From: Candidatus Babelota bacterium
GTDB taxonomy: Bacteria > Babelota > Babeliae > Babelales > Vermiphilaceae
NCBI GenBank assembly: GCA_029262615.1
Contig: JAJCZD010000001.1
Span: 1-36,819, forward strand
Reading direction: 5' to 3'
Length of the DNA stretch: 36,819 nt
Part shown: piece after piece, positions 7,481-14,560 of the stretch
Position numbering within the stretch: position 1 is the first letter of the stretch
How the letters are laid out: each line of letters begins with the position of its first letter
Position numbers and translations under genes: made by a program
The notes under the pieces: model-generated
What the model was told of the DNA's origin: nothing
Database searches by the model: none
The model's input: only the letters and a program-made list of their open reading frames with translations

Positions 7481-8982
7481 AGAAATTATTTGTTTTATTA
7501 TTCTTACCTATTTTTCTTTTCCCGCAAGAAGATGGTGCGCTTGATATTACATTCAATCCAAATGGTCCTATTCCTGGCACCAACATATTTGATGTAAATA
7601 TGAACTTTGATTCTATTTCACGCATTGCCATTCAACCGGATGGAAAAATTGTTGGATCTGGTACTACTTTTAGTTTTGGGCCGATAAATGCCGATTGGAT
7701 TATTATGCGCTATAAAACAAATGGTGTACTTGATACCACTTTTAACCCGAGTGGTATTGGAAGCCAACCTGGCAGTGTTATTTTAGATTTTGGTGGCACT
7801 TTTGATCAAGCTAATGCCATTACCGTGCAACCAGATGGAAAAATTGTTGTTGCCGGTAGCGCTAATCCACCACCCGGCATTCAAGATTTTTTTGTTGCCC
7901 GTTTAAATAATAATGGATCTTTAGATACCACCTTTAATCCTTCTGGAGCAATAAGTGGCATTCCAGGTGTTGTGCGGACAAGCTTTACGAGCGATGATAA
8001 TTTAGCAACCGGAGTTGTTATTCAGACTGATGGCAAAATTGTTGTTGGTGGTTATGCATCATCTCCAACTGATCCTAGCATTACTGCATTTTTAGTTGCC
8101 AGATATAATACTGATGGTACTTTGGATACTTCTTTTAATGCTACTGGATCAGAGCCAGGAAAATTAACTGTTAATTTTATCTCAACTGATTTTGATTTTG
8201 CGCTGGATCTAGCCTTGCAAGCTGATGGCAAAATTGTACAAGCTGGTTATACAAACCCAAATCCAATACCAGGGCCACCCTTTCAAGAAGCTAGTTTTGC
8301 TTTTGCTCGTTATAACACTGATGGCACATTAGATACCACTCTTAATCCAGATAGCTTATTTGGCCCAGAGCCTGGTAAGGTTACTCTTGATTTTGGTGTC
8401 GGCACAGATGACACTGCCTTTGCCGTTACTATTGCTCCAAATGGAAAAATAATTTTAGCTGGTTCATCGGGAATACCTTCTATTTTTAGTAATCCACAAG
8501 CTCAATTTGCCTTTGCACGGTTTAATGTCGATGGCAGTTTAGATACAACACTCAATCCAGATAGTTTATTTGGCCCTTTTGCCGGAGCGGTAGTTACAAA
8601 CTTTAATAATGCGACTTTTTCACAAATTAGGGATGTGGGAATCCAACCTTTTAATAAGATTGTTGTTGTTGGCAGAAATGGTCCACTTTTTGGCAGTCAA
8701 TTTGTTTTAGCTCGTTATAATTTTGATGGTAGCTTAGATACCACTTTTAATCCCAATGGATCATTTGGTCCTGCACCAGGAAAAGTAATAACTAGTTTCG
8801 GGGATGATATTGATGATATCGCTTTTGGCATGGCAATTCAGGAAGATGGAAAAATTGTGGCGGCTGGTCTTTCAACAAGGGTTAATACTAATAATGATTT
8901 TGTCATTGCACGTTATTTTTATGCACCACCAGATCCATTATCTCTTGCTATATCCAATAAATACAGCCCATTTTGTCCGTAA
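7477..8982 (+). CDS. Secreted delta-60 repeat protein, likely seven-bladed beta-propeller
   Basis: A 501-residue protein with a signal peptide (residues 1-17, MKKLFVLLFLPIFLFPQ). It then has seven copies of a delta-60-type repeat whose core reads DGKIVVAG, then FAxARYNxDGxLDTTFNPxG. The Gly-Lys-Ile cores are at about 56, 121, 186, 251, 323, 393 (here FNKIV) and 458, a period of about 65 residues. The mature N-terminus starts with a half unit (GALDITFNPNG), and the last repeat stops after FVIARYF. The end can therefore be completed by the beginning, as in beta-propellers closed by a split blade. It ends with a short tail in SPFCP. The start overlaps the upstream stop by ATGA. It is probably a surface or periplasmic binding protein; the ligand is unknown. 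Confidence 0.88.
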   Translation: MKKLFVLLFLPIFLFPQEDGALDITFNPNGPIPGTNIFDVNMNFDSISRIAIQPDGKIVGSGTTFSFGPINADWIIMRYKTNGVLDTTFNPSGIGSQPGSVILDFGGTFDQANAITVQPDGKIVVAGSANPPPGIQDFFVARLNNNGSLDTTFNPSGAISGIPGVVRTSFTSDDNLATGVVIQTDGKIVVGGYASSPTDPSITAFLVARYNTDGTLDTSFNATGSEPGKLTVNFISTDFDFALDLALQADGKIVQAGYTNPNPIPGPPFQEASFAFARYNTDGTLDTTLNPDSLFGPEPGKVTLDFGVGTDDTAFAVTIAPNGKIILAGSSGIPSIFSNPQAQFAFARFNVDGSLDTTLNPDSLFGPFAGAVVTNFNNATFSQIRDVGIQPFNKIVVVGRNGPLFGSQFVLARYNFDGSLDTTFNPNGSFGPAPGKVITSFGDDIDDIAFGMAIQEDGKIVAAGLSTRVNTNNDFVIARYFYAPPDPLSLAISNKYSPFCP

Positions 8983-8985
8983 GGT

Positions 8986-10203
8986 TTATTTATAGTTTTT
9001 TGTTAATTGCTTAAGTGCTAGCAACAACTGCTCAACTTCTTTTTTGGTATTGTAAAAATACAGGCTAACCCGAACCGATGCATCTATGCCAAGTTTTTTT
9101 GCTAATGGTTGAGCGCAATGATGACCAGCACGTACGGCAATGCCTAGCTGGTTTAAATATTCAGCAATATCATGCGGATGCATACCTTCAATAACAAAGC
9201 TAACGATACTGCCCTGGCTTTTTAATTGTTCAATCGGTCCAAGTATTTTTACTGTTGGAATTTTTTGTAGTCCTTCAATCAATTGAGTGACCAATTGTGA
9301 TTCATGCTTTTGAAGCAACTCAAAATCAACATGCTTCTGTAGATAATCAATTGCAGCAGCCAGGCCAATTGCTTGTGCGATCGGCGGTGTGCCTGCTTCA
9401 AACTTTTTTGGTGCCACTAAAAAGGTAGTTTTACCTAAATCGACTTCAAAAATCATACCACCCCCAAAAGCAAACGGTGGAACCTGATCATGCAAATCTT
9501 TTTTAATATACAATACACCAATGCCAGTTGGCCCCAACATTTTGTGCGCAGAAAAAACTAAAAAATCTGCATCCAGATCATGCACATTAATTTTTTTGTG
9601 CGGAACAGATTGTGATGCATCAACCAATACTTTTGCACCAACCTTGCGGGCTTCTTTAATTATTTTTTTAATATCATTGCTCGTGCCAAGTGCATTGGAA
9701 ACGTGAGACACTGCAACTAACTTTGTTCTATCAGTTAACAATTCTTTTAATTTATTGAGCTCTAAATTCCCATGCTTATCAACGGGAATAAATTTCAGCA
9801 TTGCACCAGTTTTTTTTGCTAGCTGTTGCCATGGAACTAAATTTGAATGATGCTCAAGCTCAGAAATAAGAATCTCATCACCAGATTTTATGTTTTGCAT
9901 TCCCCATGAGCTTGCAATATCATTAATCGCGCGAGTAGTACCAGAAGAAAAAATAATCTCCTCTGGCCATGCGCCAATAAAATCTGCAACTTTTGCCCTT
10001 GCTTGCTCATATAAATCTGTTGCAGCCTCACCAAGTTTGTAAATACCACGAGCAACATTCGCATTATCTTTTGCATAAAAATAAGATATAGCATCAATCA
10101 CCTGCTGTGGCTTTTGGGTAGTTACTGCATTATCAAAATAGATTAGTGATTTTTTCTCATCTGGTTGCAAAATAGGAAAATCAGCTCGCAATTTACTAAA
10201 CAT
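8986..10203 (-). CDS. sufS: SufS-type cysteine desulfurase
   Basis: A 405-residue fold-type I PLP enzyme that takes sulfur from L-cysteine for Fe-S cluster assembly. Visible signatures are SSGTTRAIN at 87-95 (phosphate binding), ELEHHSN at 115-121, DASQSVPH at 195-202, the PLP lysine in SAHKM (Lys221), and the persulfide cysteine in RAGHHCAQP (Cys363). The short, ordered Cys loop and the RAGHHCAQP context mark the SufS/CsdA group rather than IscS. Length matches the family. No SufU, SufE, SufB, SufC or SufD gene is adjacent, so the partners must lie elsewhere. It is convergent with the delta-60 gene, with three bases between the stops. The kynureninase-like or selenocysteine lyase reading is less likely given this context. 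Confidence 0.93.
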   Translation of the reverse strand: MFSKLRADFPILQPDEKKSLIYFDNAVTTQKPQQVIDAISYFYAKDNANVARGIYKLGEAATDLYEQARAKVADFIGAWPEEIIFSSGTTRAINDIASSWGMQNIKSGDEILISELEHHSNLVPWQQLAKKTGAMLKFIPVDKHGNLELNKLKELLTDRTKLVAVSHVSNALGTSNDIKKIIKEARKVGAKVLVDASQSVPHKKINVHDLDADFLVFSAHKMLGPTGIGVLYIKKDLHDQVPPFAFGGGMIFEVDLGKTTFLVAPKKFEAGTPPIAQAIGLAAAIDYLQKHVDFELLQKHESQLVTQLIEGLQKIPTVKILGPIEQLKSQGSIVSFVIEGMHPHDIAEYLNQLGIAVRAGHHCAQPLAKKLGIDASVRVSLYFYNTKKEVEQLLLALKQLTKNYK

Positions 10204-10245
10204 TGATAGTTCTCTTCTAAAAACAATTTTACTTAATTAAATAAT

Positions 10246-10608
10246 TCAAAATTCATCTTCTCCAAAGTGCTCAATAGCTCGAATCAGTAATGTTGCCGCA
10301 CCAGCTCCAATACAAACCCCTATTGCTACTGCCGTTTTTGAATAATAACTAATCCAACTTAATTTTTCTTTTTCTCTATCTTTTACTGCTTGCTTAAAAA
10401 CAGCAAAGTCACCTTTTTTTTCAGCAAGCTCTTGCAAAGGTTTTAATTGCTCTTTTTTACTGCCAATTTCTTTTTTACCTTCTTGAAATACTTTTTCTTT
10501 TTTCTTTCTGGATTTTGCTTGATACGCTGCATATAATTTGTCTGTTGTTGAATCGGCAAAAATGGTACTCATAGAAAGAGTAAGCAGAACTATTGTGATT
10601 TTTTTCAT
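10246..10608 (-). CDS. Small exported Lys/Glu-rich protein, unknown function
   Basis: A 120-residue protein with a signal peptide (residues 1-18, ending IFA), a highly charged middle (about 25-85, with repeated Lys and Glu runs such as KSRKKKEK and DREKEK, probably helical), and a hydrophobic segment (about 89-109, TAVAIGVCIGAGAATLLIRAI) before an acidic tail (HFGEDEF). This suggests a periplasmic helix anchored by a C-terminal membrane segment. The ATG has AAGGA upstream. It sits between sufS and the secretion ATPase gene on the same strand, with 42-51 bp gaps. I do not recognise a family. Confidence 0.65.
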   Translation of the reverse strand: MKKITIVLLTLSMSTIFADSTTDKLYAAYQAKSRKKKEKVFQEGKKEIGSKKEQLKPLQELAEKKGDFAVFKQAVKDREKEKLSWISYYSKTAVAIGVCIGAGAATLLIRAIEHFGEDEF

Positions 10609-10659
10609 ATGAATCCTTGTGGTTAAACTGCCTCTAGTATACCTAAAATAGCAAGTTTT

Positions 10660-11814
10660 TTAAGCAGCAACACGCAATAACTCTTCCAAGGAAATGGCAC
10701 CATCCTGAACTTTTTGCATACCATCATCAAACAAACTGATCATGCCGTCTTTGCTTGCTTGCTTTTTAATATGATCAAAGTCAGGATGAGCAATTATTTG
10801 TGCACGTAAACTGGTTGTAGGAACGAGCAATTCAAATATGCCAGTCCTACCTTTATAACCAGTTTGTAAGCACTCATCACAACCGGTTGCATCAAATAAT
10901 TTTATGATTGATTTATTTTTTAAAATCTGCCTTTCTTCTTCAGTAAGGTTCCGTTCAATTTTACAGTTAGTACATAGCTTGCGCACAAGCCGCTGTGCCA
11001 TTACACCAGAGATTGCAGCATTTAATAAAAAAGAAGGAATACCCATATCCATTAATCGCATAATCACACTAGGTGCATCATTCGTATGGACTGTGCTTAA
11101 AACAATATGGCCCGTGAGGGCAGCCTCGATTGCAATTTGTGCAGTCTCTTTATCACGAATTTCACCAACCATAACTATATCTGGATCTTGGCGGAGTAAT
11201 GAACGTAGGCCTTGCGCAAAAGTAAAACCGATTGCTGGATTAACTTGGCCTTGCGTGACTCCTTGCACATTATACTCAACAGGATCTTCCAAAGTAATAA
11301 TATTTTTTTCTGGTGAGTGCAAATAAGAAAGTGTACTGTACAATGTGGTGGTTTTCCCTGATCCGGTTGGCCCAGAGACTAAAAAAAATCCATTTGCTTT
11401 TTGTAGCAACTTTGTAAATTGATCTGCAATTTGGCAAGCCATACCTAATTGTTCTAAAGAAAGTATATTGTGCGCATGATCTAAGATCCGCAAAACAATT
11501 TTTTGCCCATGCAAACCAGGAAAGGTTGAAACCCGTAAATCAACTTGATCTTGAGAAGTTAATGAAAACTTACCGTCTTGTGGTAAGCGTTTTTCTGATA
11601 AATCTATTTGAGCTAAAACTTTAATACGAGAACATAACTGTTGAGCAATTTCATTTGCAACTGGATCCTGTTCCAATAATACGCCATCAATACGATAACG
11701 AATTCGCAATTTCTTTTCTTCTGGTTCTAAATGAATATCAGAGGCTCGCATTGCAATAGCCTCATGCAATAAAAAATCAACTAAAGCTACTGGATCATTA
11801 GGACGTTTTTTCAT
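10660..11814 (-). CDS. GspE/PilB-type secretion ATPase, N2 plus catalytic domains
   Basis: A 384-residue ATPase of the type II secretion / type IV pilus motor family. It starts directly in the N2 domain (ASDIHLEP at 24-31, then RIRYRIDGVL), followed by Walker A GPTGSGKTT (148-156), the Asp box DPDIVMVGEIRD (about 210-221), the His box STVHTND, and a four-Cys zinc module (CTNC near 280, CDEC near 317) with the usual TGYKGRTGIFELL. The N-terminal domain that normally precedes this, in a protein of roughly 550 residues, is encoded by the separate gene just upstream, with a 4-bp gap in another frame. No other pilus or secretion gene is in the window. The ATG lacks a clear ribosome site, so coupling to the upstream gene is likely. 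Confidence 0.9.
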   Translation of the reverse strand: MKKRPNDPVALVDFLLHEAIAMRASDIHLEPEEKKLRIRYRIDGVLLEQDPVANEIAQQLCSRIKVLAQIDLSEKRLPQDGKFSLTSQDQVDLRVSTFPGLHGQKIVLRILDHAHNILSLEQLGMACQIADQFTKLLQKANGFFLVSGPTGSGKTTTLYSTLSYLHSPEKNIITLEDPVEYNVQGVTQGQVNPAIGFTFAQGLRSLLRQDPDIVMVGEIRDKETAQIAIEAALTGHIVLSTVHTNDAPSVIMRLMDMGIPSFLLNAAISGVMAQRLVRKLCTNCKIERNLTEEERQILKNKSIIKLFDATGCDECLQTGYKGRTGIFELLVPTTSLRAQIIAHPDFDHIKKQASKDGMISLFDDGMQKVQDGAISLEELLRVAA

Positions 11815-11818
11815 GATG

Positions 11819-12337
11819 TCAACTTAATACGTCAGGCCACTCGCCTTCAGTTGCTGCTGCTTCATTTTCTTCTGCATCAGGAGTTTCTGTTGGTGCCTTA
11901 TCATAAAATGCTTTTACTGCATCTGAAATTTGACGCCTAATACCAACTTGAAACTGAACATCATACGAAACATAATCACCTATAATACTAAGTAGAGCCG
12001 TATCAAATGGGTCATTGACCACCATAATCAAAATATTTTGGTCTACCTCACGGGGAATCATAGCACAGCGAAGTAAGATGTCTTTGGGAAATTGATGCAA
12101 CAACGAACGCTTAAAAAATAAACCGGTAACATCAACTGCGGTAACTTTATAATACATTTCTAAAGCACGCAGTATATCTTCCTCATCTACCAGGCCTTCT
12201 TCCATCAAAAATTCATCATAATATTGTTTTTCTGAATCTTTAAAAGCTTTTTTTAAATTTTCTGCTTCTTTAGGTTTTATTTTATTCAATTCAACTAAGA
12301 TATCTGTGATCGCTTCTACAAATGTTTGTTCTGCCAT
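11819..12337 (-). CDS. Stand-alone GspE/PilB N-terminal (T2SSE_N) domain protein
   Basis: A 172-residue protein that matches the N1 domain of GspE/PilB ATPases. Helical lead-in residues are followed by KDSEKQYYDEFLMEEGLVDEED-type sequence at about 37-58, then a mixed fold with LPKDILLRCAMIPREVD-like and LIMVVNDPFD features, the hallmark of this domain. It ends in an acidic Ala/Glu/Pro linker (about 148-172) like the linker that joins N1 to N2 in intact proteins. The stop is 4 bp before the ATPase start, so the two chains should act together. I chose the ATG at 12337 because GAGGTTAGGAATA precedes it; the ATG at 12364 has GAGGA only two bases away. Confidence 0.78.
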   Translation of the reverse strand: MAEQTFVEAITDILVELNKIKPKEAENLKKAFKDSEKQYYDEFLMEEGLVDEEDILRALEMYYKVTAVDVTGLFFKRSLLHQFPKDILLRCAMIPREVDQNILIMVVNDPFDTALLSIIGDYVSYDVQFQVGIRRQISDAVKAFYDKAPTETPDAEENEAAATEGEWPDVLS

Positions 12338-12421
12338 TATTCCTAACCTCTTTCTTTGAAGCATTCCTCATTTTTTAGAGTTATACTACCATAGCTCTTT
12401 GCAAATTTAAAAAGAAAGAAT

Positions 12422-12811
12422 TTATCCAAGCTTAATACCAAAAAGAAATCCAATTGCAAAACTTATAACTATGACAAAATTAAGCTTGAACCATTCCCAA
12501 TACACAACCATCATACTGGCATCAAGAGAGGTTTGCTTAATTCCAAAAGTTGCTTGCACCTGTTTCCAGTTGATAGCAACATCAATCAGGTTATAATATT
12601 GTGCAACATATAAACCAATAATAAATAAAACGACCATAAATACGTAGGTTGAGAACTTACGTAATAAAAAACCGACGATAAATCCCAGGCCTAAATAAAG
12701 CCCGATCTCCATCAATGTTTGTTTGTTAATCTGCAATTTAGCAAATAAATTATTAATCCAGTCCTGCACCTTACTGAAAAAGCCCTGTGCAGCCGTACCA
12801 TTCATATTCAT
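12422..12811 (-). CDS. FUN14-like small membrane protein
   Basis: A 129-residue protein with three hydrophobic helices (about 36-51, 55-72 and 105-127). The central pattern (GLGFIVGFLLRK, then a hydrophobic helix, then a YxLIDVAINWKQVQ segment) resembles FUN14-family proteins, which share a Gly-rich helix followed by 'G-x-I-x-V-x-W'. The assignment comes from recalled patterns. A strong ribosome site (AGGAGGGG) lies three bases upstream of the ATG. It is 84 bp upstream of the GspE N-domain gene on the same strand. Bacterial FUN14 proteins have no settled role. Confidence 0.6.
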   Translation of the reverse strand: MNMNGTAAQGFFSKVQDWINNLFAKLQINKQTLMEIGLYLGLGFIVGFLLRKFSTYVFMVVLFIIGLYVAQYYNLIDVAINWKQVQATFGIKQTSLDASMMVVYWEWFKLNFVIVISFAIGFLFGIKLG

Positions 12812-12912
12812 AGCCCCTCCTGATTCAAACCTTTTATTTACTCATAAGTATAAATCAACAACACACAAATAAGCAATATTTTCTATTATTCAATAATAAT
12901 CAGGGGAAATAG

Positions 12913-12944
12913 AAAAAGGACGCCTCTTTCAAGGCGTCCTTTTT
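12913..12944 (-). terminator. Rho-independent terminator after the HU gene
   Basis: A perfect 13-bp inverted repeat (AAAAAGGACGCCT / AGGCGTCCTTTTT) with a 6-base loop starts 23 bp past the HU stop. It has a T tract on the minus strand and an A tract opposite, so it could work in both directions. Confidence 0.9.
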
Positions 12945-12966
12945 GAGACACTTTTTAGCTTATTTT

Positions 12967-13239
12967 TTAGCCAACAAGCGTTTTTAATGCTTTACCTGGA
13001 CGGAATTTAGGAACTTTTTTAGCAGGTATTTGCATTTTTTTACCAGTTGCTGGATTCACACCAACTCTGCTTTTTCTGTTCATGACCATAAAGGTACCAA
13101 AACCAGTAATAACAACTTGTTTACTTTGCTTTAAGGCTCCTCTTACGGAATCAATGAAAGCTTCCAAAGCTTCTTTGCATGTTGATTTAGGCAATTTGGT
13201 TATTTTTGCCATATTCTCAACTAATTTTGCTTTGTTCAT
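12967..13239 (-). CDS. HU/IHF-family DNA-binding protein
   Basis: A 90-residue nucleoid protein of exactly the usual length. It has the N-terminal two-helix dimerisation part (KAKLVENMAKITKLPK), the core GFGTFMV at 46-52, and the DNA-binding arm whose tip reads RVGVNPATGKKMQIPA, followed by KKVPKFRPGKALK. It binds and bends DNA without strong sequence specificity. Arm sequence and length fit HU at least as well as IHF; with only one gene visible a homodimer is assumed. A candidate promoter lies at 13300-13328, AAGGAAT precedes the ATG, and a strong terminator follows, so it is probably monocistronic. Confidence 0.95.
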   Translation of the reverse strand: MNKAKLVENMAKITKLPKSTCKEALEAFIDSVRGALKQSKQVVITGFGTFMVMNRKSRVGVNPATGKKMQIPAKKVPKFRPGKALKTLVG

Positions 13240-13299
13240 GAATTTATTCCTTTGCTAGTTAATTTACTTCCAGGCAAACAAAACTAGTACTTATAAGCT

Positions 13300-13328
13300 A
13301 AACTAGATTTCTAGATTAGATTTGTCAA
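13300..13328 (-). promoter_or_regulatory. Candidate sigma-70 promoter of the HU gene
   Basis: On the minus strand a perfect TTGACA (13323-13328) is followed after 17 bp by TAGTTT (13300-13305, a weak -10). A TATAAG further downstream is too far from this -35. The predicted start leaves a leader of about 50 bases before the HU ATG. Confidence 0.45.
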
Positions 13329-13471
13329 GCATCAGTTTTCAAGAATCACTACTGCTCTACCCTACTAACATTTTATTGCTCATTGTGTTCATATTTCTTC
13401 GGCATAATTTCAGCAAATCACTCAGAAGAAAAGGAGAGATTGGCCTGCCATACCAAGCCCTTGGCAAAGTA

Positions 13472-13559
13472 TGGTACCGAGAGCCGGACTCGAACCGGCA
13501 CAGACATTACGTCCGAAGGATTTTAAGTCCTTTGTGTCTACCTATTCCACCATCTCGGC
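13472..13559 (-). tRNA. tRNA-Leu (anticodon UAA)
   Basis: An 88-base class II tRNA with encoded CCA. The 7-bp acceptor GCCGAGA pairs with TCTCGGT (first pair G-U). The anticodon loop CTTAAAA gives UAA, reading UUA/UUG. A long variable arm and a T arm with GGTTCGAGTCC follow. It lies 6 bp downstream of tRNA-Cys on the same strand, so both are probably cut from one precursor. About 140 bp past its 3' end hold no gene until the HU promoter. Confidence 0.97.
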
Positions 13560-13565
13560 TCAACT

Positions 13566-13639
13566 TGGAGGCGGCACCCGGATTCGAACCGGGGATCAGG
13601 GATTTGCAGTCCCATGCCTTACCACTTGGCTATGCCGCC
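13566..13639 (-). tRNA. tRNA-Cys (anticodon GCA)
   Basis: A 74-base tRNA with encoded CCA. The acceptor GGCGGCA pairs with TGCCGCC, the anticodon loop CTGCAAA gives GCA, and the T loop is GGTTCGAATCC. The first 21 bases are also the last six codons and the stop of the rhodanese lipoprotein gene. There is no room for a separate promoter, so it must be transcribed with the upstream genes or from within them. Confidence 0.97.
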
Positions 13640-14110
13640 CTCCTTTTTATATTTTTCAATTAATTGAGCAAAATCATTACTTGAAATAATTTCAATTGCA
13701 TCATCATGCTCAGTTGGAGGGTCAATTTCCATTGTTAGAAATGACATTAAGCAAGCACCTTCAATTGGTCTCTTTTCTTGATGCCATTTTGCAATGCCCG
13801 CTTCAAAAGCTTTTGCATTTGAAAAGCCCATTTTTTTAAGCTTTTTTACCACCATTCCACTGGTGCTACAACGATAGTTACTACAGTATATCACCATATC
13901 AGTATTTTTGTCTAAATTCTTGGCAAAATCATCGATCTGCTCAAAGGATACATGAATAGCCCCAGGAATGTGGCAATCATCGTATACTTCTTTAGTATTA
14001 ACATCTACAATATACAGTTGTTTTGCAGCTTGTTTTTTTTGGTTTTTTTCTGGCCAACAGCCAGGCAATCCAAACAACAAACCTGCCATCAAAATAATAA
14101 CTTTTTTCAT
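13619..14110 (-). CDS. Rhodanese-domain lipoprotein, 3' end inside tRNA-Cys
   Basis: A 163-residue protein with a lipoprotein-type signal peptide (lipobox LPGC, Cys18; Pro at -2 is unusual) and one rhodanese domain (about 30-110). The active loop YCSNYRCS places the catalytic Cys at 76, an Arg at 80 and a second Cys at 81. A DCHIPGA motif (45-51) replaces the usual GHIPGA. It probably moves sulfane sulfur or handles thiol redox in the envelope. It is a close relative of the next upstream gene: both have DC[HR]I, CX4C and an EGAC motif after the domain. Its last residues (GGIAKW) and TAA are encoded by the first 21 bases of tRNA-Cys, and this tail is missing from the paralogue. Confidence 0.85.
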   Translation of the reverse strand: MKKVIILMAGLLFGLPGCWPEKNQKKQAAKQLYIVDVNTKEVYDDCHIPGAIHVSFEQIDDFAKNLDKNTDMVIYCSNYRCSTSGMVVKKLKKMGFSNAKAFEAGIAKWHQEKRPIEGACLMSFLTMEIDPPTEHDDAIEIISSNDFAQLIEKYKKEGGIAKW

Positions 14111-14176
14111 TCTTTTTCTCTTCTAAAACGTTAATTAATGTATCCAGAAAAAGCGTGGATTGCAAGTTCTTTTTGG

Positions 14177-14548
14177 TTATTTATTCAGTAATTTGTTTAA
14201 TTGCTCTATCGAAATTTGATCAACTTCAGAATGCAACGGTTTAGGTGCCTCTTTCTTGAGATAACTCTCTTTGCAAGCTCCTTCAACTGGATATCCTTTT
14301 TGGTTCCATTCTGCCATACCGCCCTCATACGCCTTTACGTTAGTAAATCCCAAATCATGCAATACTTTCCATGCACGCCTACTTGCATCGCATGTATAAT
14401 GTGCGCAATATAAAACAATAAGTTGATCTTTTGGTATTTGCGTAGAAAATTGAGTTAATGCTGCAAGAGGCATACTAAGTGAACCTTTTATTCGACAATC
14501 TTCATACATAGGTTTGGGTAAGACATTTATAACTAGAACATCTTTCAT
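14177..14548 (-). CDS. Rhodanese-domain protein, cytosolic paralogue
   Basis: A 123-residue single-domain rhodanese without a signal peptide. The active loop is YCAHYTCDAS (Cys48 catalytic, Cys53 second), preceded by YEDCRIKGS and followed by GFTNVKAYEGGMAEWNQKGYPVEGAC-type sequence, which matches its downstream neighbour step by step. The +4 residue of the active loop is Thr, not Arg, so classical thiosulfate:cyanide transfer may be weak. The last residues are LNKLLNK. It starts 12 bp after the ABC exporter gene and is followed 66 bp later by the lipoprotein paralogue, which suggests duplication with a change of cellular compartment. Confidence 0.85.
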   Translation of the reverse strand: MKDVLVINVLPKPMYEDCRIKGSLSMPLAALTQFSTQIPKDQLIVLYCAHYTCDASRRAWKVLHDLGFTNVKAYEGGMAEWNQKGYPVEGACKESYLKKEAPKPLHSEVDQISIEQLNKLLNK

Positions 14549-14560
14549 TTTATACTCTCC

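Noticed and set aside
11812-11822. The GspE split as a simple frameshift
   Set aside because: The upstream piece ends in a natural acidic linker and the downstream piece has its own ATG at a domain border; not excluded, but fission fits better.
13440-13471. A possible terminator hairpin downstream of tRNA-Leu (CCAAG...CTTGG type)
   Set aside because: The stem is short and is not followed by a clear T tract on the minus strand.
13322-13689. Two plus-strand reading frames with GLEPA and RIRTGDQGFAV-like sequence
   Set aside because: They run antisense through tRNA-Leu and tRNA-Cys; such strings are the well-known false translations of tRNA genes.
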